Source: Pseudomonas nitroreducens
Lineage (GTDB): Bacteria > Pseudomonadota > Gammaproteobacteria > Pseudomonadales > Pseudomonadaceae
Length of the DNA: 64,000 nt
NCBI RefSeq assembly: GCF_024170165.1
Contig: NZ_JALJXP010000001.1
Coordinates: 496,001 to 560,000 of the forward strand
Direction: 5' to 3'
Position 1 is the stretch's first letter, and the number at the start of each line of letters is the position of its first letter. Shown here piece after piece: positions 45,956 through 54,357 of the stretch. A program made the position numbers and the translations under genes. A model generated the notes under the pieces. That model saw only the letters and a program-made list of their open reading frames with translations. It made no database searches and had not been told where the DNA came from.

Positions 45956-47287
45956 ATGGCCCTGGGCGACGGCTTCAAGCTCGAGGAAGCGCTGCGCTCG
46001 CTGGACTCGGTCCAGCTGGCGCGGGTCAGCGGTCGCCTGGTGCGGGTCTCCGGCCTGTTGCTGGAAAGCCTCGGCTGCCGGCGCATGACCGGCCAGCGCT
46101 GCTACGTGGAAGTCGCCGACGGCGAGCGCCTGGAGGCGCAGGTGGTCGGCTTCAACCGTGACATCACCTACCTCATGCCCTTCAAGAAGCCCGTCGGCCT
46201 GACCTCCGGCTCGCGGGTCTTCCCGGCGCCGGACGAAGCCGTGCTGCACATCGATCATTCCTGGCTGGGGCGCGTGGTCAACGGCCTCGGCGAACCGCTG
46301 GACGGCCTCGGCAAGCTCGCCGGCCGCCACCCGTTGCCCACCGAGCTGCCGCAGGTGAACCCGCTGCGCCGGCGCCCGGTGTCCGAGCCGCTGGATGTCG
46401 GCGTGCGCGCCATCAACGGCCTGCTGACCCTGGGCAAGGGCCAGCGCGTCGGCCTGTTCGCCGGCAGTGGGGTGGGCAAGAGCGTGCTGCTGGGGATGAT
46501 CACCCGGCAGACCAGGGCCGACGTGGTGGTGGTCGGGCTGATCGGCGAGCGCGGCCGCGAGGTGCAGGAGTTCATCCTGCATTCCCTCGGCCCGGAAGGC
46601 CTGCAGAAGGCAGTCGTGGTGGTAGCGCCGGCCAATGAGTCGCCGCTGATGCGCCTGAAGGCCACCGAGCTGTGTCACAGCATCGCCGCCTATTTCCGCG
46701 ACCAGGGCAAGGACGTGCTGCTGCTGGTGGATTCGCTGACCCGCTACGCCATGGCCCAGCGCGAGATCGCCCTGGCCCTGGGCGAACCGCCGGCCACCAA
46801 GGGTTATCCACCGTCGGTGTTCGGCATGCTCCCGGAGCTGGTGGAAAGCGCCGGCAACGGCGAGGGCGAGACCGGCAGCCTGAGCGCCATCTACACCGTG
46901 CTGGCGGAGGGCGACGATCACCAGGACCCGATCGTCGACTGCGCCCGCGCCATCCTCGATGGGCACATCGTGCTGTCGCGCCGGCTGGCGGACGTCGGGC
47001 ACTACCCGGCCATCGACATCGGCGCCTCGGTCAGCCGCTGCATGAGCCAGGTGGCGGACCCGCTGCACCTCTCCGCGGCGCGCCAGTTCAAGGAATTCAG
47101 CGGCACCTATGAGCGGATCAAGGAGCTGATCCCGCTGGGCGGCTACACCCCGGGCATGGACGTGAAGACCGACCGCGCCGTGCAGCTGGCGCCCATGCTG
47201 GAACGCTACCTGCGCCAGGAGACCGCCGACGGCGCGGAGCTGGGCAGCAGCGTTGCTACCCTGCAAAGCATCGTCGGGGGCCGCTGA
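45956..47287 (+). CDS. fliI: Flagellum-specific ATPase FliI (lateral system)
   Basis: 443-aa F1-beta-like ATPase that prepares export substrates. Walker A GLFAGSGVGKS (about 165-175), IGERGREVQEF, Walker B DVLLLVDSLTR (about 252-262), and the type III ATPase signature PATKGYPPSVFGMLPELVE. The C-terminal helical domain follows. Starts one base after the fliH stop region and its stop overlaps fliJ (TGATG). Confidence 0.95.
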   Translation: MALGDGFKLEEALRSLDSVQLARVSGRLVRVSGLLLESLGCRRMTGQRCYVEVADGERLEAQVVGFNRDITYLMPFKKPVGLTSGSRVFPAPDEAVLHIDHSWLGRVVNGLGEPLDGLGKLAGRHPLPTELPQVNPLRRRPVSEPLDVGVRAINGLLTLGKGQRVGLFAGSGVGKSVLLGMITRQTRADVVVVGLIGERGREVQEFILHSLGPEGLQKAVVVVAPANESPLMRLKATELCHSIAAYFRDQGKDVLLLVDSLTRYAMAQREIALALGEPPATKGYPPSVFGMLPELVESAGNGEGETGSLSAIYTVLAEGDDHQDPIVDCARAILDGHIVLSRRLADVGHYPAIDIGASVSRCMSQVADPLHLSAARQFKEFSGTYERIKELIPLGGYTPGMDVKTDRAVQLAPMLERYLRQETADGAELGSSVATLQSIVGGR

Positions 47288-47709
47288 TGAAGACGCAGAT
47301 CGACATGCTCGGGCGCCTGGCCGATGTGCGCGGCGGCAAGGTCCGCGAGCTGCTGGGGCGGGTGAATTACCAGCAGAACCTCTGCCAGCGCTACCGCAAC
47401 AACATCACCGGGCTGGATCGCCTGTGCGGCTTCAGCGTGGCCACCAGTACGCCGCTGCAGCGGCACAACCAGCAGCAGTACAAGGCCACCCTGCACAAGA
47501 TGCTGCAGTTGCAGCGCCGCGAGCTGGAAGTCGCCGAGCAGACCCTGGCGCGCATCCAGGGCGAGCTGATGGCGGCCATGCGCAGCGAGAAGGTGCTGGC
47601 CCAGGTGATCGAGGCCAGGGTCGGCCTGTGGCAGCTGCAGCTTGCGCAGCAGGAGCAGAAAATCCAGGATGGCCTCGCCGCGCAGTCCTGGTGGCGGGCG
47701 CGGGCGTGA
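47287..47709 (+). CDS. fliJ: Flagellar export chaperone-escort FliJ (lateral system)
   Basis: 140-aa, almost entirely helical coiled coil (RVNYQQNLCQRYRNNI, LHKMLQLQRRELEVAEQTLARIQGELM). Size, charge pattern and position after fliI (1-bp overlap) identify FliJ, the gamma-subunit-like stalk of the export ATPase. Sequence conservation in this family is low, so position carries much of the weight. Last gene of the lafK-fliJ run. Confidence 0.85.
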   Translation: MKTQIDMLGRLADVRGGKVRELLGRVNYQQNLCQRYRNNITGLDRLCGFSVATSTPLQRHNQQQYKATLHKMLQLQRRELEVAEQTLARIQGELMAAMRSEKVLAQVIEARVGLWQLQLAQQEQKIQDGLAAQSWWRARA

Positions 47710-47727
47710 ACGTGGCCAGCGAAAATG

Positions 47728-47803
47728 GCGGATAACGCGTGCCGCGTTATGCGCCCTACGCGGGGGATCCGCAGGGCGAATAACCGCTTGCGGTTATCCG
47801 CCG
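47728..47803. repeat. Intergenic palindromes of the GGCGGATAAC/GTTATGCGCCCTAC family
   Basis: GGCGGATAAC...GTTATGCGCCCTAC, then AGGGCGAATAAC and GGTTATCCGCC. It shares arms with 23451-23520 and separates the fliJ transcript from flgM. Confidence 0.75.
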
Positions 47804-47889
47804 TCTGTTCCGCGAAATTCGACATTTAAGTTTTCCTCCGAGGCGGTCGCCCTCTGAGTGAAAGGCCCAAAGACATTCGGATACCGACC

Positions 47890-48174
47890 ATGGAAATCAC
47901 CCGGCAACTGACCAGCGTCGCGCTGGCCACCAGCGAGTCCGCCAAGAGCGCGCGCAGCGAGCGCGTCGCCCCGGTGGCGGAGACCAGCGCCAGTGCGCCG
48001 GTCAGCGATTCGCTGCGCCTGGACGAAATGCAGGAAACCCTGCGCGCCATGCCCGACGTGGACCAGAGCCGCGTCGCCGAAATCCGCCGCGCGCTGATGA
48101 ATGGCGAGCTGCAGAACGACACCAGCGTGCTTGCCACCAGCATCCTCTCCTACCACCGCGGCAGCGACGCATGA
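47890..48174 (+). CDS. flgM: Anti-sigma28 factor FlgM (lateral system)
   Basis: 94 aa. The C-terminal half shows the FlgM sigma-binding pattern (DVDQSRVAEIRRALMNGELQNDTSVLATSILSYH, about 55-89); the N-terminal half is Ser/Ala-rich and disordered. It would hold FliA (52710) inactive until exported through the finished hook. The ATG overlaps nothing; the stop overlaps flgN by 4 bp. The usual upstream partner flgA is absent here. Confidence 0.86.
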   Translation: MEITRQLTSVALATSESAKSARSERVAPVAETSASAPVSDSLRLDEMQETLRAMPDVDQSRVAEIRRALMNGELQNDTSVLATSILSYHRGSDA

Positions 48175-48611
48175 CCCAGCGCGCGCGGCTGCTGCAGGTC
48201 ATCGAGCAGGACATCCAGCAGGATGGCCGCGATTGCCTGGCGCTGCGCGATCGCCTGCAGGAGCTGTATCGCCACCTGCTGGCGCGGGACAGCGCGCAGA
48301 TCGAAGCGCTGAACCCGGATATCCAGGCCCTGCTCGAAGCCGTCGCCGGCCGCGCCCAGCGCCGCAGCCGCGTGCTGCGCGCCTTCCAGCTGCCGATGGA
48401 CGCCGACGGCATGCGTACGCTGCTGTCCAACTACCAGCCGCCGCGTCGCGAGGAATTGCAGCAGGAGTGGCAGCAACTGGGCCAGCTCACCGCCCAGTGC
48501 AAACGCCTCAACGAACGCAACGGCAAGCTGCTGGCGATGCACCACGACATCCTCAGTCAGCTGATGGGCGATCCTCGCGAACAGCCGGTTTATTCGCGCC
48601 AGCTGTACTGA
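48171..48611 (+). CDS. flgN: Hook-filament junction chaperone FlgN (lateral system)
   Basis: 146-aa helical protein, overlapping flgM by four bases (ATGA). Helical stretches LLQVIEQDIQQDGRDCLALRDRLQELYRHLL and LTAQCKRLNERNGKLLAMHHDILSQLM (about 105-131, typical FlgN end) support the call. It should escort FlgK and FlgL, which are not encoded in this window. REP elements follow. Confidence 0.82.
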   Translation: MTQRARLLQVIEQDIQQDGRDCLALRDRLQELYRHLLARDSAQIEALNPDIQALLEAVAGRAQRRSRVLRAFQLPMDADGMRTLLSNYQPPRREELQQEWQQLGQLTAQCKRLNERNGKLLAMHHDILSQLMGDPREQPVYSRQLY

Positions 48612-48637
48612 CCCACGCTTCGCGTTTTCCCGGCTCT

Positions 48638-48708
48638 GTTCGCGAGCAAGCTCGCTCCTACGAAGAGCGCGCCGGCATTCCCTTGTAGGAGCGAGCTTGC
48701 TCGCGAAC
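48638..48708. repeat. REP pair, inverted orientation
   Basis: Left copy ends GAGCAAGCTCGCTCCTAC (48638-48661); right copy GTAGGAGCGAGCTTGCTCGC (48685 on). Same family as 23543-23619 with the arms facing the other way. Confidence 0.87.
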
Positions 48709-48917
48709 CGCACTGCACCCAATCCCGTCGTAGCTCGCGAAAATACCCCGCCAGAGTCGCTTAACGAATCCCTCCCCACGGTCGCCCTTTCCCTCCATCA
48801 GGGCACGCACCCGGCAGGCGGAAATACCGCTTCCCGCTGCGCGCCAAGGCACGCCGGGCGGAAGTGAAACTTCTCCCCGGTAATCCCGGAAAGCCCCGTG
48901 CTGCGGGCCTTCTGGCA

Positions 48918-48934
48918 TTGGCACCGTAATTGCT
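48918..48934 (+). promoter_or_regulatory. Consensus sigma54 promoter of the fliD operon
   Basis: TTGGCACCGTAATTGCT: TGGCAC, five bases, TTGCT, a full match to the -24/-12 consensus. Predicted start near 48945, leaving a 16-nt leader with the ribosome site AAGAGG before the fliD ATG. LafK is the obvious activator. Confidence 0.88.
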
Positions 48935-48960
48935 CTTCCGACCCAAAGAGGTGGATTCAG

Positions 48961-50310
48961 ATGGCGACCATAGATTCCGATTACGTCAAAAGCATGGCCC
49001 AGCAGCTGGCCACGTACGAAGTGCAGAACGGCCTGAACAAGGCGGACCGCAACAAGACCTCGTACCAGTCCCAGCTGACGGCCGTGACCTCCCTGGAGTC
49101 GGCGCTCAAGACCTTCTCCTCGGCGGTGAAAAGCCTGCAGGGCGTGACCGGCAGCAACACCAGCATGCTGGTGAACAGCGCCACCACCAGCAAGGACGGC
49201 TACCTGACCGCCAAGGTCGACAAGAACGCCGTGCCCGGCAGCTACGACTTCTTCGTCGAGCAGCTCGCCACCAGCCACCAGCTGTCCTTCTCCGGCTTGC
49301 AGGCCGGCGATGTCGACACCCAGGGCACCCTGACCCTGACCCAGAACGGCAAGTCGTTCGACATCGACCTGAGCAGCATCGACACCGACGGCGACGGCAG
49401 CAACTCGCTGGACGAGCTGGCCGCAGCGATCAACAAGGCCACCGACAACACCGGCGTTAAAGCCACCCTGGTGCGCAGCAACGGCCAGGTGTCGCTGGTG
49501 CTGGGTGCCGAGAAGTCCGGCGCGGACAACGCCATCAGCCTGTCGCTGAGCGGCACCGACAGCGCCAACAGCGCCTTCGAGAACGCCATCGGTAACCCGC
49601 AGGAACTGTCCAGGGCACAGGATGCCCGCGTCCGCCTGGGCGGCGAGAGCGGCATGCTGCTGACCAACTCCAGCAACACCTTCGACAACATCATCGACGG
49701 CGTCAGCGCCACCTTCACCCAGGCGCAGAAGTCCGGCGAGCAGGCCATCCGCCTGACCGTCGCCCAGGACCAGAGCGAAACCAAGAAGAAGGTGCAGACC
49801 TTCATCGACGCCTTCAACGCGCTGGCCAGCACCATCGACAGCCTGACCGCCGCCGGCGACCAGAACGGCAACGCACGCGGCGCCCTGGCCGGCGATTCCA
49901 GCGTGCGCTCCATCGAGAACGCGCTGAACCAGATGGTCCGCACCAGCTTCGGCGGCGCCAACCTGATCACCCTGGGCATCAGTGCCGACCGCAACGGCAA
50001 GCTGACCCTCGACGCCACCCGTTTCGAGAAGGCCATCGCCAGCGACCCCGAGGCCCTGGACAAGCTGTTCATGGGCAAGGGCAACCTGCTCGACAGCCTG
50101 GACAAGGGCGTCGCCGTGTACACCAACAGCGTCAACGGCGTCATGAAGAACCGCAAGGACGCCCTGAACAACAGCCTGCGCCGCGTCGACGATGACTACG
50201 ACAACCTGCAGAAGCAGTACGACACCTACTACGCGCGCTACCTCAAGCAATACACCTCGATGATGCAGACCATGCAGTCGATGGACCAGACCAGCGGGAT
50301 GTTCGGATGA
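48961..50310 (+). CDS. fliD: Flagellar filament cap FliD (LafB type)
   Basis: 449 aa. N-terminal heptad region (YVKSMAQQLATYEVQNGLNKADRN), FliD_N domain (about 10-105), a D2-D3 middle with many Ser/Thr/Asp, and the C-terminal helical domain (DNLQKQYDTYYARYLKQYTSMMQTMQSMDQTSGMFG), typical of FliD/HAP2. The ATG at 48961 is 27 bp after the -12 element and has AGAGGTGG upstream; earlier codons in frame cannot be transcribed from this promoter. First gene of fliD-S-T-K-L-A-motAB. Confidence 0.93.
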   Translation: MATIDSDYVKSMAQQLATYEVQNGLNKADRNKTSYQSQLTAVTSLESALKTFSSAVKSLQGVTGSNTSMLVNSATTSKDGYLTAKVDKNAVPGSYDFFVEQLATSHQLSFSGLQAGDVDTQGTLTLTQNGKSFDIDLSSIDTDGDGSNSLDELAAAINKATDNTGVKATLVRSNGQVSLVLGAEKSGADNAISLSLSGTDSANSAFENAIGNPQELSRAQDARVRLGGESGMLLTNSSNTFDNIIDGVSATFTQAQKSGEQAIRLTVAQDQSETKKKVQTFIDAFNALASTIDSLTAAGDQNGNARGALAGDSSVRSIENALNQMVRTSFGGANLITLGISADRNGKLTLDATRFEKAIASDPEALDKLFMGKGNLLDSLDKGVAVYTNSVNGVMKNRKDALNNSLRRVDDDYDNLQKQYDTYYARYLKQYTSMMQTMQSMDQTSGMFG

Positions 50311-50705
50311 CCGCCTACGGCATGAACGAAAGCTACGACAGTTACCGGATGATCGACCTGGAATCCAAGGCCGCCTCGTCTTCGCCCTATGAACTGGTGC
50401 TGGTGCTGTTCGACGGCCTGCTCGACGAACTGGCCCGCGCCCGCGGGCACATCGAGCACAAGCGCTACCAGCAGAAGGGCCGCTCCCTGGAGAAGTGCCT
50501 GAACATTCTCAACGGCCTCAACGGCGCGCTCGACTACGAGAACGGCGGCGAGACCGTGCAGGGCCTGGCGCGCCTCTACGACTACTGCATCTACCGCCTC
50601 TCCGACGTCAGCGTGTCGCTGGAGGTCGCCGGCATCGACGAAGTGGTGCGCCTGCTGGGCATCCTGCGTGAAGGCTGGGAGGGCGTGAGTGCCGCCCGTG
50701 GATGA
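50307..50705 (+). CDS. fliS: Flagellin export chaperone FliS (LafC type)
   Basis: 132 aa; binds flagellin LafA before export. Start YDSYRMIDLESKAASSSPYELVLVLFDGLLDELARAR (about 10-46) is the FliS helix-1/2 signature, and LEKCLNILNGLNGALDYENGGE matches helix 3. Overlaps fliD by four bases. Confidence 0.93.
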   Translation: MTAYGMNESYDSYRMIDLESKAASSSPYELVLVLFDGLLDELARARGHIEHKRYQQKGRSLEKCLNILNGLNGALDYENGGETVQGLARLYDYCIYRLSDVSVSLEVAGIDEVVRLLGILREGWEGVSAARG

Positions 50706-51006
50706 TCGCCAGCGCCTGCTGCAGCTGTACGAACGGCTCGGCGGGGCGCTGCAGCGCAAGGACTGGAAAGCCATGGGGCAGGTCGACCTGGCGATCCGCG
50801 CGCAACTGGTGGCGATGTCCTCGCGCACCGAGCTGGCGGCTGATGTGCTGCTGGCCAGGAAGCACCTGAAGCGCCTGCATGAGCAAGCCTCGCAGGCCTG
50901 CGCCGAGGAGTGCGAGCGTCTGCGTCGCCTCCTGCTCTCGCACCTGGAATATGCCGAGGGACGCTCGGCATACATGCAGGTGGATACGTACCAGGAGGGT
51001 CGATAG
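50689..51006 (+). CDS. fliT: FliT-like flagellar chaperone (LafD type)
   Basis: 105 aa, helical, starting with DDRQRLLQLYERLGGALQRKDWKAMGQVDLAIR, comparable to FliT helices. GTG at 50689 is preferred over GTG 50698, because GGGAGGG (50677-50683) is five bases before it. It overlaps fliS by 17 bp. Probably the chaperone of FliD; sequence similarity in the family is low, so position decides. Confidence 0.75.
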   Translation: MPPVDDRQRLLQLYERLGGALQRKDWKAMGQVDLAIRAQLVAMSSRTELAADVLLARKHLKRLHEQASQACAEECERLRRLLLSHLEYAEGRSAYMQVDTYQEGR

Positions 51007-51009
51007 ACC

Positions 51010-52170
51010 GTGATTCAGCTACCGACCCAGTCCCTGCCGAGCACCGAGCGCGATACACCTGTGGTGGCCGAAGCGCGCCCGCAGAATTCGCGTCGTGATG
51101 ACGCCGGTGCTGCCAGCGTTGCCGGCTTCCAGGCGCAGCAAATGATGCCGTCGAATGCCGGCGAGCGGACCATCACCGTGCAGTCCTTCCTCGCGCAGTT
51201 CGACACCGCGCAGATCGAAGAGCCGCTGCAGCAGCCCAACGCCGCAGCGCCAGTGCTGCCTGAAACACTGCCCGCGGACACCCGCGACAGCGATACGCCG
51301 GGCCAGCAGGCCGAAGCGTCTTCGCCCTCTGGTGCGGAGAGCTGGCTCGCCGGCATGCTCGGTCAGGCTGGCCTGGTGGTGCAGGCACGGGACAATCCGC
51401 CCGAGCAGACCAGCGCCCGCGTGGCCGGCTTCGCCACCCAGGCAGCTGATACGTCTGCGCAGCCGACGCCCGCCGCCGTGAAGCCGGAAGATGTGTTGCT
51501 GCCGCCTGCCGAACTCTCCGAGGAGCCCGCCAAGGCCGCTGCGCCGGCACCCCGTGAGGCGACCCAGAGCCAGGCGCAGACGCTGCTGCAACAGCACCTG
51601 GCCGCTGCCGCACAGGCGCCGGAGTCCGGCGTTCCGACGTTGCCGGGCGCTGTACTCGATCCGCGTTTGCCGGCCACCGACGGCACCGCCCAGCCCGCCG
51701 CCTCGACACCGGCCTCGCCGTTGTTCGACAGGCCGCTGCACCTCAAGGGCAGCAACGAGGCCCACTGGGGTGAGCAGATGGTCAGTGCGCTACGCGACAA
51801 CGTCGAGCTGCAACTCGGCCAGCGTGTGCAGAACGCCACGATCCGCCTCGACCCGCCGGAACTGGGCGCCCTGGAGATCCTCGTGCGCCATGAGGCCGGC
51901 CAGCTCAACGTGCAGATATCCGCGTCCAACGGCGACGTGGTGCGCCTGCTGCAGAACACCAGCGAGCGCCTGCGCCAGGAGCTGGTCGGGCAGAACTTCC
52001 TGCAGGTCAACGTGCAGGTCTCATCCGATTCGCAGTCCGGCCAGCAGGGCCAACAGCACCGCCAGCGCTTCGCCGAGGAACAGCTTGCGGTGGCCGCCAA
52101 CCCGCGCGATGCGCAGGCGGGCGAACGCTCCTCGCCGCGTGGCGACAGCGACGTACTGATTACCGTGTAG
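51010..52170 (+). CDS. fliK: Flagellar hook-length control protein FliK (LafE type)
   Basis: 386 aa. A long Ala/Pro/Gln/Glu-rich secreted ruler (about 1-245) is followed by the C-terminal Flg_hook domain (about 255-345: LELQLGQRVQNATIRLDPPELGALEILVRHEAGQLNVQISASNGDVVRLLQ). The GTG at 51010 follows fliT by 3 bp. It controls hook length, although no hook gene is in the window. The C-terminus is basic/Gln-rich. Confidence 0.9.
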   Translation: MIQLPTQSLPSTERDTPVVAEARPQNSRRDDAGAASVAGFQAQQMMPSNAGERTITVQSFLAQFDTAQIEEPLQQPNAAAPVLPETLPADTRDSDTPGQQAEASSPSGAESWLAGMLGQAGLVVQARDNPPEQTSARVAGFATQAADTSAQPTPAAVKPEDVLLPPAELSEEPAKAAAPAPREATQSQAQTLLQQHLAAAAQAPESGVPTLPGAVLDPRLPATDGTAQPAASTPASPLFDRPLHLKGSNEAHWGEQMVSALRDNVELQLGQRVQNATIRLDPPELGALEILVRHEAGQLNVQISASNGDVVRLLQNTSERLRQELVGQNFLQVNVQVSSDSQSGQQGQQHRQRFAEEQLAVAANPRDAQAGERSSPRGDSDVLITV

Positions 52171-52214
52171 GCCGCCAGCGGCCCGTACTCCCACAGGATT
52201 TTTCGAGAAACCCC

Positions 52215-52703
52215 ATGACCACGCCGCGTCTCGTTCTACTGATGCTCATCGTGAATATCGCCGTCGTGCTGGGTGGCGTGTTCGTCAACTACAAGATGAT
52301 CAAGGCCGCCAGCCTCGCCCCGGCCGCCGCCGCTTCCGGCAAGGAGGGTGGCAAGGACGACGCCAGGGAGGAGGAAGAGCAGGAGAGTGCCGAGTACCTT
52401 TTCGTGCCGGTGGAGAAGATCATCGTCAGCTCCCGTGGCGAGGACCGCGAACACTACTTCGTGATCGACCTGGTGCTGCAGGCGAAGGCCGAGCAGGAGC
52501 GCAAGAAGCTCGAGAGCGTCGCGCCGATGGTGCGCAGCTCGGTAGTTGCCAACCTGACCCCGGAGAAGTTCGAAGTGCTGCGCGCGATGCCCATCGGCGA
52601 CGTGCAGGCACGCCTGGAGAAGGCAGTGATCGACGACTTCGCCGCACGCAAGGTGGTGGTGCCCTTCGAGCACGTGATGCTCAGCAAGATGATCGTCCAG
52701 TAA
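52215..52703 (+). CDS. fliL: Flagellar basal-body protein FliL (LafF type)
   Basis: 162 aa with one membrane helix (about 6-28, VLLMLIVNIAVVLGGVFVNY), a charged linker (KEGGKDDAREEEEQES) and a periplasmic FliL domain (about 60-162). It is thought to support the stator. 6 bp before fliA. Confidence 0.9.
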   Translation: MTTPRLVLLMLIVNIAVVLGGVFVNYKMIKAASLAPAAAASGKEGGKDDAREEEEQESAEYLFVPVEKIIVSSRGEDREHYFVIDLVLQAKAEQERKKLESVAPMVRSSVVANLTPEKFEVLRAMPIGDVQARLEKAVIDDFAARKVVVPFEHVMLSKMIVQ

Positions 52704-52709
52704 ACCGCC

Positions 52710-53471
52710 ATGCACGCCCTTCGCGATCCTGCCCTCAGCTATGCCAGTGGTGCCGGTGGCTACGACAGCCCCGAAGGCGGCCATGCGCGCCTGTCGCCGG
52801 CGGCCGAGCAGCGCTGGATGATGCAGTACCTGCCGCTGGTGCGGCGCATCGTCAGCCAGCTGTCGCTGCAGGCCAACCAGGTGCTGGATCGCGAGGACAT
52901 GGAGCAGATCGGCCTGATGGGCCTGCTCGAAGGGCTGCGCCGCTACGGTGAGCCGGATGAGCAGTTCGGCCGTTTCGCCGCGCTGCGCATTCGCGGCGCC
53001 ATCCTCGACGAACTGCGCCGCCAGGACTGGCGCCCGCGCCAGGTGCGGCAGCAGGCGCACAAGGTGCGCGACGGCATCCGCGCGCTGGCACGCCAGCTCG
53101 GCCGCGTGCCCAGCGACGAGGAAGTGCTCGCCGCCACCGGCCTCGACGAGGCGGGCTACCAGGACTATCTGCGCGCCGAGTCCTCCGAGGCCATCGAGAG
53201 TTTCGATGCGCTGCTGCAGAACGGCCACGACGGCGTGCAGGGCAGCGGTGACGCACTGGAAGAACGTGTGCTCAAGGAGCGCCTGCTGGCCCAGGCGCTG
53301 GAGCGCCTCAACGAGCGCGAGCGGCTGATCCTCAACCTGTATTACCAGCACGAGCTGAACCTCAAGGAAATCGCCCTGGTGCTGGAGCTGACCGATGCGC
53401 GCATCTGCCAGCTGATGAAGCAGGCGATCGGCAAGTGCAGCCGTTTCCTCAACGATCCCGACCCTCTCTGA
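52710..53471 (+). CDS. fliA: Flagellar sigma factor FliA/sigma28 (LafS type)
   Basis: 253 aa; directs RNA polymerase to late flagellar promoters. Region 2 (about 30-110: YLPLVRRIVSQLSLQANQVLDREDMEQIGLMGLLEGLRRYGEPDEQFGRFAALRIRGAILDELRRQDWRPR, with the region 2.4 promoter -10 helix), region 3 and region 4 HTH (LILNLYYQHELNLKEIALVLELTDARICQLMKQAI, about 200-235). A second FliA in the cell is expected for the polar flagellum. FlgM upstream is its likely antagonist. Confidence 0.93.
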   Translation: MHALRDPALSYASGAGGYDSPEGGHARLSPAAEQRWMMQYLPLVRRIVSQLSLQANQVLDREDMEQIGLMGLLEGLRRYGEPDEQFGRFAALRIRGAILDELRRQDWRPRQVRQQAHKVRDGIRALARQLGRVPSDEEVLAATGLDEAGYQDYLRAESSEAIESFDALLQNGHDGVQGSGDALEERVLKERLLAQALERLNERERLILNLYYQHELNLKEIALVLELTDARICQLMKQAIGKCSRFLNDPDPL

Positions 53472-53484
53472 AGAACCCATCACC

Positions 53485-54357
53485 ATGCAGAAAATCATCG
53501 GCGCCCTGATCATCATCGCCGCCGTGCTCGGCGGCTACGCCATGGCCCATGGCGACATGCGCGCACTCTGGCAACCGGCGGAGATGCTCATCATCCTCGG
53601 CGCCGGCCTGGGCACCCTGGTCGTCGCCAATCCGCGCGAAGTGCTGCTGGAGATGTGCTCGCAGATCAAGGGCGTGTTTGTCTTCAAGCGCCGTGGCGAA
53701 GAGTTCCAGCGGCAGCTGCTGATGCTCCTCTACGAGCTGCTGGAAATGGTCGACGTCGGCGGCCTGAAGGTGCTCGACGCGCACATCGAGGAGCCGGAGC
53801 AGAGCGACCTGTTCGCCCGCTACCCGCTGATCCTCCAGGAAAAGAACCTGATGGCGTTCATCGCCGACAACTTCCGCCTGATGGCCATGGGCAAGATCAG
53901 CGCCCACGAGCTCGAAGGCTTCCTCGAACAGGAACTCGACGCAATGGAGCACGCCCTGCTGCAGCCGTCCAAGTCGCTGCACAAGGTCGGCGAGGCGATG
54001 CCCGGCTTCGGCATTCTCGCGGCGATCCTCGGCATCATCATCACCATGGGCAACATCGGTGGCTCGGTCGCCGAGATCGGTGCCCACGTCGCTGCCGCGC
54101 TGGTGGGGACCTTCTTCGGCATCTTCGTCTGCTACTGCCTGATGGACCCGCTGTCCAACGCCATGTCGCAGCGCGTGAAGACCGAGCTGTCGGCGCTGGA
54201 ATGCGTGCGGACCACGCTGGTCGCCCACGTTGCCGGCAAGCCCACGCTGCTGGCGGTGGATGCCGGTCGCAAGCTGATCGAGCAGGACGTGAAACCGGCC
54301 TTCAAGCAGCTGGAGACCTGGGTCACCCGCTATGAGGAAGAGCGGGACGCAGCATGA
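53485..54357 (+). CDS. motA: Flagellar stator protein MotA (LafT type)
   Basis: 290 aa, four helices, proton-type MotA family. Features: KIIGALIIIAAVLGGYAMAHGDMRALWQPAEMLIILGAGLGTLV at the start, the cytoplasmic loop, and helix 3-4 segment PGFGILAAILGIIITMGNIGGSVAEIGAHVAAALVGTFFGIFVCYC (about 172-217) with the conserved Pro. It forms the H+ channel with MotB and pushes FliG. 4-bp overlap with motB. Confidence 0.94.
   Translation: MQKIIGALIIIAAVLGGYAMAHGDMRALWQPAEMLIILGAGLGTLVVANPREVLLEMCSQIKGVFVFKRRGEEFQRQLLMLLYELLEMVDVGGLKVLDAHIEEPEQSDLFARYPLILQEKNLMAFIADNFRLMAMGKISAHELEGFLEQELDAMEHALLQPSKSLHKVGEAMPGFGILAAILGIIITMGNIGGSVAEIGAHVAAALVGTFFGIFVCYCLMDPLSNAMSQRVKTELSALECVRTTLVAHVAGKPTLLAVDAGRKLIEQDVKPAFKQLETWVTRYEEERDAA

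Larger units (their letters stand above)
48612..48960. other. Intergenic region upstream of the fliD operon
   Basis: 349 bp with a REP doublet (48638-48708) at the left and the consensus sigma54 promoter (48918-48934) at the right. The 200 bp between should carry LafK-binding sites, but I could not single one out. Confidence 0.65.
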
